A stretch of 64,000 bases of DNA from assembly GCA_963714055.1 (NCBI GenBank), contig OY970227.1, forward strand, positions 3,100,001-3,164,000, read 5' to 3'. Positions 8,155-19,464 of this stretch are shown in pieces. Each line of letters opens with the position of its first letter. The stretch's first letter is position 1. The notes under the pieces were generated by a model. That model saw nothing but the letters and a program-made list of their open reading frames with translations, ran no database searches and was not told the DNA's origin. Source of the stretch: JACDBE01 sp963714055 (GTDB lineage: Bacteria > Actinomycetota > Acidimicrobiia > Spongiisociales > UBA5794). Both the position numbers and the translations under genes were made by a program.

Positions 8155-9006
8155 TCAGGCACGGTGGATCACGATGTCGCCGTACGCGGTGCGGGCACGG
8201 ATCTCGACGGCCTCCTCGGACGGATCGGGGCCGCCGGTGGCGCCCAGGCTGTTGTGGACCCTCCCGAACCGGGAGTTGGCGTCTACCCAGGCAACGGTCC
8301 CGGGGCGGATGCCGACCTCCAGCCCACCTGCGGCGGTCTCGATCACCACGGAGCCACGGGCGACCTCTCCGACCCGGATGCTGCCGTTGGCGGTCTTGGC
8401 GCCGACCCCGGCATGCGCCCGTCCTACCGTGATGTCGCCGTTGGCCGACTTGACCCGGAGCGCCCCGGCGACCTCGCCCACCCAGGTCTTCCCGTTGAGG
8501 TTCTTGATGTCCGTCTCCCCTTCGATCTCGCCGAGGCGTAGGTCGCCGGCGGCGGTGACCTCGGCGGGGCCTGCGGCGTGGTCCACGGTGACCCGGCCGG
8601 CGCCGGTGGTGACGTGCAGCTCCGCCGTCTGCTCGAACCGGATGTCGCCGGCTCCGGCCTTGATCCGGACGTCTCCCAACCGGCCCTCTCCGCGGAAGTC
8701 GGCGAACCCGGCTTCACCTTCGAGACGGGAGCGGGCGGGCAACTCGATGGTCACGTCGACGGACCCGGCCCGGCCGGCGCCCAGGTAGCTGCCCAGCCCG
8801 CGCCGTCTTGGCGTCCTGACCAGGAGCCTGCCACCGGAGAACTCGACCAGGGTCTGTTCGGCGGCGTCGACGTCGTGCTTGCGCGACCGGTTGCTCGGGC
8901 TCACCACGACCACGGTGTCGACGCGGTCGGTGGCGACGAGCCGGACGTCGCCGGCGGCCAGCTCGACGGTGACGGAGATCGGCTCGGGGGTGTCGAACGT
9001 GGACAT
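8155..9006 (-). CDS. DUF4097-family beta-repeat protein (second copy)
   Basis: 283 residues. After an N-terminal beta region (SVTVELAAGDVRLVAT) come repeated turns such as KAGAGDIRFEQ, TTGAGRVTVDH, KSANGDITVGR and KTANGSIRVGE, the DUF4097 solenoid pattern. It differs from the copy at 4582-5349 in using (S/T)ANGDI turns rather than ASGDI. A strong AGGAG lies 6 bases before ATG. It sits between the RHH regulator (74-base gap) and the DrrA-like ATPase, so it belongs to a regulator-DUF4097-exporter operon. No secretion signal visible. Confidence 0.7.
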   Translation of the reverse strand: MSTFDTPEPISVTVELAAGDVRLVATDRVDTVVVVSPSNRSRKHDVDAAEQTLVEFSGGRLLVRTPRRRGLGSYLGAGRAGSVDVTIELPARSRLEGEAGFADFRGEGRLGDVRIKAGAGDIRFEQTAELHVTTGAGRVTVDHAAGPAEVTAAGDLRLGEIEGETDIKNLNGKTWVGEVAGALRVKSANGDITVGRAHAGVGAKTANGSIRVGEVARGSVVIETAAGGLEVGIRPGTVAWVDANSRFGRVHNSLGATGGPDPSEEAVEIRARTAYGDIVIHRA

Positions 9007-9080
9007 GGAAGCTCCTGTGGTGTGGCGGTGTCGTGGCAGGCGAACGGTGGCTGCGCCGCTCGGCTCCAGCTCGGTCTCGG

Positions 9081-9641
9081 TCATCGCACCCAACCGGTGT
9101 AGCTCTCGCCTCCACGAGGGTTGCGCCGCGTTGGGTTGGGGTCGACGGTGTCGGGGCCTACGGCGGCGGCGGCAGCGGCACGGACCAGCCAGGCGTTGAG
9201 CGACAGCCCCTCCCGGCGGGCGGCTTCCTCGACCCGGGCCTTGAGGGCGTCGGGGATGCGGAGGTTCAACCGCGACGTCCCGCCCTCGTCGTCGTCTGCC
9301 GCCGCGGCACGGACCGGCTGGCCGGCCGCTGAGGGCATGGTGCCTCCGGTCCACGGCCCCGGCTCGGCGGTGGCAGGCTCGCTCAGCCCGGCGGTCCCCG
9401 GTGGCGGCGTGACGACGAAGCTCGGGTCACGCCCGCGCAGCCTGAGCTCCACCGCGCCCGGCGCCAGCTCACGGGTGATCTCGTCGGCGGCCGCCGACAA
9501 CACCTCCAGGAGGACGAGCCGGGTGGCCGACTCGAGCGGTCCGGTGAGCCGCTCCGCCAGGGCGCGGGCCTCGTCGCCACCCGCCTCGGCGGCTACCGCC
9601 AGCTCGTCACGCAAGATGTCCGTATAGAGAGAGAGGTCCAT
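9081..9641 (-). CDS. RHH (HicB-like) regulator (second copy)
   Basis: 186 residues. N-terminal helices (LRDELAVAAEAGGDEARALA... to AVELRLRGRDPSFVV) align with the first copy at 4136-4585. After a Pro/Ala-rich linker, RLNLRIPDALKARVEEAARR and LSLNAWLVRAAAA form the RHH fold at about 125-165. ATG at 9641 is preceded by a promoter (TTGACG, 17 bases, CATATT) whose start point lies only a few bases upstream, so the message is nearly leaderless. A TTG at 9677 in frame coincides with the -35 box and was rejected. Likely represses its own operon through the array at 9643-9692. Confidence 0.7.
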   Translation of the reverse strand: MDLSLYTDILRDELAVAAEAGGDEARALAERLTGPLESATRLVLLEVLSAAADEITRELAPGAVELRLRGRDPSFVVTPPPGTAGLSEPATAEPGPWTGGTMPSAAGQPVRAAAADDDEGGTSRLNLRIPDALKARVEEAARREGLSLNAWLVRAAAAAAVGPDTVDPNPTRRNPRGGESYTGWVR

Positions 9642-9642
9642 G

Positions 9643-9692
9643 TGAGCCAATATGGCACACATTTGGCACCTCGTCAATGCCAGAATGGCTCA
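9643..9692 (-). promoter_or_regulatory. Promoter with 11-bp-phased operator array (second module)
   Basis: On the plus strand TGGCAC starts at 9653 and 9664 (11 bases apart) and TGGCTC at 9686 (22 further). TGAGCCA (9643-9649) and TGGCTCA (9686-9692) form the ends of an inverted repeat. A -35 TTGACG (9677-9672) and -10 CATATT lie inside. The phasing is the same as in the array at 3889-3961 but the repeated word differs, as expected for two diverged RHH regulators with separate operators. Confidence 0.65.
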
Positions 9693-9694
9693 GA

Positions 9695-13165
<3,471 letters not shown>

Positions 13166-13299
13166 GCCGTCACCGCCGGGACAGCCCTCACCGGGCTGGT
13201 ACAAGAGGGTTCGCTGGATGGATGCCAAGTGGCCACGGTCGTCTCCCGTCTCGCTCCTATTCGCGCTCTGCGAGCGCCGCGAGCGGGGTTCCCGCTTCG

Positions 13300-13384
13300 G
13301 CTCTCATCGGTCAGGCATTGGCACCGTTCACGTCGGTTGCCGCGGCTTCACAGGGCCTGTCCCTCCACCGCTCTGGATGAGCGC
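13300..13384 (-). ncRNA. SAM-I (S-box) riboswitch of metH
   Basis: Minus-strand sequence matches the S-box core in order: CTCATCCAGAG, GGTGGAGGGA, CAGGCCCTGTGAAGCC, CGGCAACC, GGTGCCAAT, CCTGACCGATGAGAG. The first and last blocks close the outer stem. It is followed by a GC-rich hairpin (around 13266-13292) before the metH start, a possible expression platform, although no T run is seen. SAM-IV would be the more usual SAM class in actinobacteria; the motif here is SAM-I. Confidence 0.9.
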
Positions 13385-13497
13385 GTTGTCGGGGAAACGG
13401 TACCACGCGAGGTGCCGTCGACGATACGTTCACAGCCGGCCCGGAACGCGCCGAGCGCCGATGTCTCGCACCAATACCGCGCTGGTAGCGTGCCGCC

Positions 13498-15424
13498 GTG
13501 AACCGTTGGATCCGGCTCTTCGGCGCCGTCACCATCCTCTGCGCCGCCATGGCAATGCCGGCATCCTCCGCACCGCCACCGGCGACTGCCGCGCCCGTCG
13601 CCACCGATGGCCGCGAGACGCTGCGGCCGTGCCCGGGGATGCGCCAGGTGCTCTGTGGCAGCCTCCCTCGCCCGCTCGACCCGGCGGACCCGTCGCAGGG
13701 CACCATCGACATCGCCTTCCAGCTGTACCCGGCCAGGTCGGGTACCGCCACCGGCACCATCGTCGCCGTCGAGGGCGGCCCCGGCTACGCCTCCACCGGG
13801 TCCGCCGACTGGTACCTGGAGTTGTACGAGCCGTTGCGGGAAACCCGAGAGGTGCTCATCGTCGACAACCGGGGCACCGGGGGATCGGCTGCGATCGACT
13901 GCCGTCGCCTCCAGTCGTACCGCGGCGACTATCTCGCCGCGGTGGGCGACTGCGGGGAGCAACTCGGCTCGACCAGCGACGTGTACGGCACCGCCTTCGC
14001 CGCCGACGACCTCGCCGCCGTCGTCGACCATCTCGGCATCGACAGGATCGACCTGTACGGCGACTCGTACGGGACCTACTTCTCCCAGACGTTCGCGGTG
14101 CGCCATCCCGACCGGATCCGAACCCTCACCCTCGACGCCGCCTACCCGGTGGAGGGCCTCGACCCGTGGTACCGGGACATCAACCGGGCGATGGTGGACG
14201 CCTTCCGCACGGTGTGCGACCGCGACCTGCAGTGTGCCGCCGCCGGAGGCGACCCGATCGATCGGCTTCGTCAGGTGGCCGACGCCGTCGCCGTCCGGCC
14301 GTTGACCGGCGAGGCCCGTGATGCCGACGGGGTGAAGCGGAACGTGACCGTCGACCTCCCGCTGTTCTCCTACCTGATGGGCGTTGCCACCTACGGACCG
14401 GTCGTCTACCGCGAGCTCGATGCCGCCGGGCAAGCCTGGCTCGAGGATGGCGACCCGGCCCCGTTGCTACGGATCGCCGCCGAGCAGATCTGGTGGGGCG
14501 ACGGCGGCCCGGTGGAGGAGTACTCGGAGGGCCTCTACATCGCCGTTGCCTGCAACGACTATCCCCAGCTATGGGACGTGACCGCATCCGTCGACGTCCG
14601 TGAGGCCCAGTTCGATGGGGCGGTGGCTGCGCTGCGTGCCTCCGACCCCGACGGCTTCTTCCCGTTCACCGTCGACGAGTGGCTCACCTCCGACTGGGTG
14701 GAGTACACATCGTGCCTGCCCTGGCCGTCTCCCGACCCATGGGTGCCGCCCTTGCCCGAGCCGCACGCCTACCCCGAAGTGCCCACGCTGGTGCTGGTGG
14801 GCGACCTCGACTCGATCACCTCCCCCGAGGGAGCCCGCCAGGTGGCCGGCCTGTTCCCGGGTGCCACCTACCTCGAGGTGCCCAACGTCGGGCACGTGAC
14901 CGCCCTCGGCGACTATTCGCGCTGCGTCTCCGACATCGCCGTCGCCTTCGTCGCCGACGCTGCGGTCGGTGACACGAGCTGTCTCGCCACCGAGTACCCG
15001 GAGGTGCGCACCGTCGAGGCGTTCCCGCTCCGCCTGGCCGACGTCGTCCCCGCCACCGGCGCCGCCGAGCATCCCGGCCGGGTGGCCCGGGCGGTCACCG
15101 ACACCGTCGGTGACGTGTTCCCCCGGTGGCTGTCGGCCATCGGGTTCGACGGGGTGGGGCTGCGTGGCGGCCGCTTCACGTCCACCGGGCTCGACCAGGT
15201 GCGCTTCCGTCTCACCGGGCTCCGCTACGTCACCGACCTCAGGGTGAACGGGTCGATGAGCTGGGACCGTGCCACCGGCGCCATCGCGGCCGAGGTCCGG
15301 TTCACGCGGCGCCGCCTCGGGCCGGCTGACGGTCTCCTGGAGCGACTACGACACCCACGCCGTGGCGACCGTGTCGGGCACCGTCGACGGCGAGGCGGTC
15401 GACCTCACCCTGCCGGCGCCGTGA
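13498..15424 (+). CDS. Secreted S33 alpha/beta-hydrolase peptidase (TAP-like), frameshifted
   Basis: A Sec signal peptide (about residues 1-27, ending ASSAPPP) precedes an S33 fold. The oxyanion region is EGGPGYAS, the nucleophile elbow LYGDSYGTY (Ser about 196), the acid LVGDLDSIT and the histidine NVGHVT, as in tripeptidyl aminopeptidases. The reading frame appears fused to the uridine kinase, but near 15304-15310 one extra base shifts the frame. In the +1 frame the protein continues AASGRLTVSWSDYDTH and stops at 15424, overlapping the kinase start by GTGA. Corrected length is about 641 residues. Leaderless: TAGCGT lies 6 bases before GTG. Confidence 0.8.
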
Positions 15425-16083
15425 CCTTCGAGGTCGAGACCGGCCGCTGGCCCACCGGGGGTGAGCGTCGTCCCGTCGTCATCGGCATCGCCGGGGGATC
15501 CGGGTCGGGAAAGACGACCATCGCCGAGGCGGTGGTCGACGAGGCCGGCTCCGAGTTGGTGTCGCTGATCAACCACGACGCCTACTACCGGAACAACACG
15601 CACCTCAGCTTCGAGGAGCGCGCCGCCATCAACTGGGACCATCCCGATGCATTCGAGACCCGGATGCTGATCGAGCACCTGCGGGCTCTCCGGTCGGGGC
15701 ACGGGGTCGACGTCCCCATCTACGACTTCGCCGTCCACCTGCGGCGCGAGGAGACGATCCGGATCGAGCCGGGGGCGGTGATCATCGTCGAGGGCATCCT
15801 GGTGCTCGTCGAGCCCGAGCTGCGCGACCAGATGGACCTGAAGATCTACATCGACACCGAGGGCGACCTGCGGGTGCTGCGCCGGCTCCGACGCGACATC
15901 GTGGAGCGGGGGCGGACCATGGAGTCGGTGATGGCGCAGTACCTGGCCACGGTCCGGCCGATGCACTACCAGTTCGTCGAGCCGTCGAAACGGTACGCCG
16001 ACATCATCGTCCCCGAGGGCTACAACCCCAACGCCGTGGGCAGCGTCAGCTCGATGATCCGCGACGTGCTGGCGAGGCGCTGA
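15421..16083 (+). CDS. udk: Uridine kinase
   Basis: Phosphorylates uridine and cytidine with ATP or GTP in pyrimidine salvage. 220 residues with a P-loop GIAGGSGSGKTTI (about residue 24), the nucleoside-binding NHDAYYRN and WDHPDAFET, and the lid region RRLRRDIVERGRT, all typical of uridine kinase rather than phosphoribulokinase. GTG start shares GTGA with the true stop of the upstream peptidase, so the two are translationally coupled. The apparent continuous 861-codon frame comes from a frameshift in the upstream gene. Confidence 0.92.
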   Translation: MTFEVETGRWPTGGERRPVVIGIAGGSGSGKTTIAEAVVDEAGSELVSLINHDAYYRNNTHLSFEERAAINWDHPDAFETRMLIEHLRALRSGHGVDVPIYDFAVHLRREETIRIEPGAVIIVEGILVLVEPELRDQMDLKIYIDTEGDLRVLRRLRRDIVERGRTMESVMAQYLATVRPMHYQFVEPSKRYADIIVPEGYNPNAVGSVSSMIRDVLARR

Positions 16084-16116
16084 ACCCAGAATCGACGATT
16101 GCGGTCGACGCGGGCG

Positions 16117-16623
16117 CTACCCGCCCCGCCGGGGGCCAGCTTCGTCGAGGATGCGGCGGAGCACGGGGAGCACCAGCCGGTCCTTCTCCCGACCGGCGGC
16201 TTCCTTGGAGCGAATGACGTCGGCGAGCGAGGCCACGTCGACCTCGACCCCGAGGACGGTGAGGTGGACGGCGTCGCGCTCGAGGTCCTCGAAGCCACTC
16301 GTCCCGCTCGGGACGAACGTCAGGTCGAGACGCCCGTGGTCGGTCAACAGGTTCCACACGGTCGCCCCGGCCAGCGAACCGGCGTCGTGGCGGAATGCGA
16401 TGCCGTCCGGCTCGCTCGCTGTCCAGACCCGGGCATGCATGGCGTCGAGGGCGGCCGAGAGGCGACCCAGGTTCTCCTCGGAGCGCTCCGGCACCACGTC
16501 CACATCGGTGGTCAGGTAGGGAGACCCGTGGATCACCGCGGCGAACCCGCCGACGAGCACGAACCGGACGTCGTGATCCGCCAGCACGCCGAGCATGCGC
16601 TCGGGTGCCAGCTCAGGCTCCAC
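16117..16623 (-). CDS. Nucleotidyltransferase-fold protein, candidate toxin of a TA pair
   Basis: About 168 residues. The start FVLVGGFAAVIHGSPYLTTDVDV is the Pol-beta-type nucleotidyltransferase signature (GG...G....T.D.D), as in AbiEii/MNT-like and DUF6036 families. A later EVDVASLADVIRSKEAAGREKD is common in these proteins. Start at GTG 16623, 7 bases after AGGA; GTG 16629 is also possible. It overlaps the 3' end of the XRE gene by 11 bases, so the two form an operon. HTH + nucleotidyltransferase pairs often act as toxin-antitoxin systems; which one is toxic here is inference. Confidence 0.75.
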   Translation of the reverse strand: MEPELAPERMLGVLADHDVRFVLVGGFAAVIHGSPYLTTDVDVVPERSEENLGRLSAALDAMHARVWTASEPDGIAFRHDAGSLAGATVWNLLTDHGRLDLTFVPSGTSGFEDLERDAVHLTVLGVEVDVASLADVIRSKEAAGREKDRLVLPVLRRILDEAGPRRGG

Positions 16624-16942
16624 GGTCACGTCCTGCCAGTGCAGCCCGCCCGGCGGATGCGAAACGCAGCGCCGCCTGGTGCTGCCTGACGCGGGCGTCC
16701 ACATCGAGTCGGAGGTTGGTGCTGGCGACGGACCAGTCCGAGTCGTCGGCGATCCGCAGCGTCGGCACCAGCTCGAGACCACACGCCCGGGCGATCCGGG
16801 CGAGCCGTTCGAGGCTGGTTGCCGAGCGGTCGCTCTCCAGGCGGGCAACGGCGGACTGGGTGGTCCCGATGCGCCGGGCCAGCTCGGCCTGGGTGAGGCC
16901 CGACCGGCGCCGCGCCTCACGCGCCAAGGATCCCGCGGTCAT
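16613..16942 (-). CDS. XRE-family HTH regulator, candidate antitoxin
   Basis: 109 residues. Residues 5-60 form a Cro/C1 helix-turn-helix: REARRRSGLTQAELARRIGT, TQSAVARLESDRSATSLERL. The remaining 45 residues have no known domain. It is upstream of and overlaps the nucleotidyltransferase gene. The transcript is leaderless: TATATT lies 6 bases before the ATG. An ATAGC-N6-GCTAT palindrome overlaps that -10 box and is a good candidate for autorepression. Confidence 0.78.
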   Translation of the reverse strand: MTAGSLAREARRRSGLTQAELARRIGTTQSAVARLESDRSATSLERLARIARACGLELVPTLRIADDSDWSVASTNLRLDVDARVRQHQAALRFASAGRAALAGRDRGA

Positions 16943-16948
16943 GGTGGC

Positions 16949-16967
16949 AATATAGCAGATCCGCTAT
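16949..16967 (-). promoter_or_regulatory. Leaderless promoter with ATAGC-N6-GCTAT palindrome
   Basis: The -10 box TATATT (16954-16949) lies 6 bases before the XRE start. The palindrome spans 16952-16967, with 5-base perfect arms that share bases with the -10 box. A TGAACA box 18 bases upstream may serve as -35. Binding of an XRE dimer here would block RNA polymerase directly. Confidence 0.6.
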
Positions 16968-16975
16968 GTCGATGT

Positions 16976-17785
16976 TCAGGACCCGGACGTCACGGCACGG
17001 TCGGCCGGCTCGGCGACGGTCCCGTTCCCATCGACCGCCAGTGAGGCCCGCAGGCGGCCCAACAGCTCGTCGAGGACCGGGGCGGCGCCATCGGCGAAGA
17101 CGGCGTGGCCCTCTGCCGAGGCGTGGAAGCGATCGCGGGCGAGCATCACCTCGGGGTCACCGTCGTAGAATGCCGCCCACTGCGGGCCCCACGCCGTCGA
17201 CTTGACGACCTGGGGATGGCGCCGGACGACCCGGCGGATGGCGCCGTCGACCGCCAGCCCCCGTACCCTGGCGATGCTCCGAGCCAGCGTCGGCAGACGG
17301 GTCAGGATCCCCAGGTCCCCCACCCCGCTCACCCCGATGTGCGGGATGGCTCGCTCCAGGTCGGTGAGGATCCGGTCGTAGCGCTCCTCGAACGACCGTA
17401 TGGGGGTGCCCCGCAGGGCGTCGTTGGCTCCGACCGACACGATGGCGATGTCGGCGTCGGTGGCGAGCGCCGCCGGGACCTGGTTGGCGAGGACGTTGGC
17501 GGCGCGCGCCCCACCGACGGCCACCGAGATCAGCTCCACCCGCCACTCGTCGGAGATGCGGTGCACCATGCGACGCGCCCAGGAGGCGTCGATCGGGTCG
17601 ACGCCAGGGGCGGTCACCGAGCTGTCGCCGAGCATCACGATCCGGACCGGGGGCAGACCGGGGTCGCCGAACGTGCCCGACGGGTCCTGGTTGGGATGGG
17701 TGGGCAACCCGGAGAACTTGGTGGCACGCGCCACCTGCCAGGCGAGGGCCGTGGCGCCACCGAGCAGGCGGGGGATCGGGCTCAT
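16976..17785 (-). CDS. SGNH/GDSL hydrolase
   Basis: 269 residues. Block I IVMLGDSSVTA (nucleophile Ser about residue 54), block III SVGANDALRG and block V DRFHASAEGH with Asp and His are all present, defining a GDSL lipase/acylhydrolase. The N-terminus (RLLGGATALAWQVARATK) is mildly hydrophobic, but I see no convincing signal peptide, so it may be membrane-associated or cytoplasmic. Leaderless: TACGAT is 6 bases before ATG. Substrate unknown, with esters of lipids or glycans likely. Confidence 0.85.
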   Translation of the reverse strand: MSPIPRLLGGATALAWQVARATKFSGLPTHPNQDPSGTFGDPGLPPVRIVMLGDSSVTAPGVDPIDASWARRMVHRISDEWRVELISVAVGGARAANVLANQVPAALATDADIAIVSVGANDALRGTPIRSFEERYDRILTDLERAIPHIGVSGVGDLGILTRLPTLARSIARVRGLAVDGAIRRVVRRHPQVVKSTAWGPQWAAFYDGDPEVMLARDRFHASAEGHAVFADGAAPVLDELLGRLRASLAVDGNGTVAEPADRAVTSGS

Positions 17786-17841
17786 TTCGCCATCGTATTC
17801 CGTCGGAGGTGCGCTCCCGGCGGTGGTGCCCGAGCCGGCGG

Positions 17842-18930
17842 TCAGAGGTTGAAGCGGAAGTGGATCACGTCGCCCTCGGCAACCAGGTAGTCCTTGCCCT
17901 CGAGGCGCCATCGCCCCGCATCCTTGGCTCCCGCCTCTCCGTTGTGGGCGACGAAGTCGTCGTAGGCGATGACCTCGGCCCTGATGAACCCCTTCTCGAA
18001 GTCGGTGTGGATGATCCCCGCGGCTTCCGGGGCGCGCATCCCCAGACGGAAGGTCCACGCCCTGGCCTCCTTCTCGCTGGCGGTGAAGAACGTCCCCAGC
18101 CCGAGGAGGTCGTGGCCGGTGCGGATGAACCGGTGGAGGCCCGGCTCGTCTTCGCCGATCTCGGCGAGGAACTCGTCCTTGTCCGATTCGTCGAGCTCGG
18201 CGATCTCCGCCTCGTGGGCTCCGGAGATCACCACCACCGGGGCGTTCTCGCTGGCGGCGATCGACCGGACTACTTCGGTGTGCCGCTTCGCCTCGGGCGA
18301 ATCGTCCACGTTGGCGACGAACATCACCGGCTTGGCGGTGAGGAGCCCGAGCTCACGCACGTGAGGGGTGGCGCTGGGCGACGGCTGGAGGGTGCGCACC
18401 GGCAACCCTTGGTCGAGATGGGCGGTGATCCGCTCCAGGTCGGCGGCGGCGGTGGCGGACTCGCGGTCACCGGAACGGGCCTTGCGTCGATGGCGGTCGA
18501 GCGCCCGCTCGGAGGTCGCCAGGTCGGCGAGTGCCAGCTCGGTCTCGACGGTGACGATGTCCGTGGCCGGGTCCACCGCACCTCGTACGTGCGCCACGTC
18601 GGGGTCCTCGAAGCATCGCACCACGTGGGCGATCGCCTGCGTCTCCCGGATGTGGGCGAGGAACTGGTTGCCGAGGCCTTCGCCCTCGGAGGCGCCCTCG
18701 ACCAGCCCGGCGATGTCGACGAACTCCATGGCGGTGGGGACCACCGCCCTCGGGCTCACGATGGCGGCGATGCGGTCGAGGCGCCGATCGGGCACGAAGG
18801 CGACGCCGACGTTGGGCTCGATGGTGGCGAACGGGTAGTTGGCCGCCACCGCCCCCGCGGTGGTCAGCGCGTTGAACAACGTCGACTTGCCCACGTTGGG
18901 CAGCCCGACGATCCCGCACTTGAAGCCCAT
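17842..18930 (-). CDS. ychF: Redox-regulated P-loop ATPase YchF (Obg family)
   Basis: Universal ribosome-associated Obg-family NTPase that prefers ATP. 362 residues, the family's usual length. G1 is GIVGLPNVGKSTLF, G3 DIAGLVEGASEGEGLGN and the G4-equivalent FVANVDDS, with a TGS domain at the C-terminus ending GDVIHFRFNL as in canonical YchF. A short gap separates it from the SGNH hydrolase downstream. Start ATG gives the standard MGFKCGIVG. Confidence 0.95.
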   Translation of the reverse strand: MGFKCGIVGLPNVGKSTLFNALTTAGAVAANYPFATIEPNVGVAFVPDRRLDRIAAIVSPRAVVPTAMEFVDIAGLVEGASEGEGLGNQFLAHIRETQAIAHVVRCFEDPDVAHVRGAVDPATDIVTVETELALADLATSERALDRHRRKARSGDRESATAAADLERITAHLDQGLPVRTLQPSPSATPHVRELGLLTAKPVMFVANVDDSPEAKRHTEVVRSIAASENAPVVVISGAHEAEIAELDESDKDEFLAEIGEDEPGLHRFIRTGHDLLGLGTFFTASEKEARAWTFRLGMRAPEAAGIIHTDFEKGFIRAEVIAYDDFVAHNGEAGAKDAGRWRLEGKDYLVAEGDVIHFRFNL

Positions 18931-18981
18931 CGGCTGTCCTTCTCCGGTGCCCGGCGCCGGCGCCTCGCCTCGCCTCGCGCA

Positions 18982-19028
18982 AACTTTGAGCGAGTGACTA
19001 CACCAGATGGCGCCACTCGCTCAAAGTT
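18982..19028. repeat. 47-bp palindromic repeat, copy 1
   Basis: Perfect 15-base inverted arms (AACTTTGAGCGAGTG and its complement) around a 17-base centre. A second copy lies at 60886-60932 in the opposite orientation, with the same length, the same outer 12 bases of each arm and related centre (ACACCA, TGGCGCCA). Intergenic, between the ychF and DUF2237 starts. Confidence 0.8.
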
Positions 19029-19072
19029 GAACGTCAGATGCGGCCTTCCGGCCGATCGGGGAGAATGGGTCG

Positions 19073-19438
19073 GTGCGACAACTCAACGTGCTCGGCGAGC
19101 CGCTCCAGGAGTGCTCGGGCGACCCGGTCACCGGCTACTACCGCACCGGGTGCTGCGAGAACCACGGCGACGACCCGGGCTTCCACGTGGTGTGTTGCCG
19201 GGTGACCGCCGAGTTCCTCGCCTTCTCGGCGGACCGGGGCAACGACCTGTCCACCCCGATGCCCCAGTTCGGCTTCCCCGGCCTGCTCCCGGGCGACCAG
19301 TGGTGCGTGTGCGCCGCCCGCTGGGCCGAGGCGCTCGAAGCCGGCGCCGCCTGCCCGGTGGTGCTCGAGTCCACCCACGTGTCGGCGCTCGAGTTCGTCG
19401 ACCTCGCCGACCTGAAGGCGCACGCCTTCACCACCTGA
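19073..19438 (+). CDS. DUF2237 family protein
   Basis: 121 residues, close to full family length. Landmarks are NVLGEPLQECS, GYYRTGCCE, GFHVVCCRVTAEFLAFS, GLLPGDQWCVCAARW and LESTHVSALEFV. The many conserved cysteines (GCC, VVCC, CVCA) suggest metal binding or redox chemistry, but no function is established. GTG start with GGGGAG 9 bases upstream. Soluble, no signal peptide. Confidence 0.85.
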   Translation: MRQLNVLGEPLQECSGDPVTGYYRTGCCENHGDDPGFHVVCCRVTAEFLAFSADRGNDLSTPMPQFGFPGLLPGDQWCVCAARWAEALEAGAACPVVLESTHVSALEFVDLADLKAHAFTT

Positions 19439-19464
19439 TCCGAAGCAGATGTGAGGGCCAGTCC

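Noticed and set aside
9642..9677. TTG 9677 as start of the second RHH gene
   Set aside because: It coincides with the -35 box TTGACG and would translate the operator.
13385..13497. A cobalamin riboswitch for metH
   Set aside because: I looked for the B12-box and found only the SAM-I motif.
13498..16083. An 861-residue secreted peptidase-uridine kinase fusion
   Set aside because: A +1 frame continuation of the peptidase exists and ends in a GTGA overlap with the kinase, so the fusion is due to an extra base.
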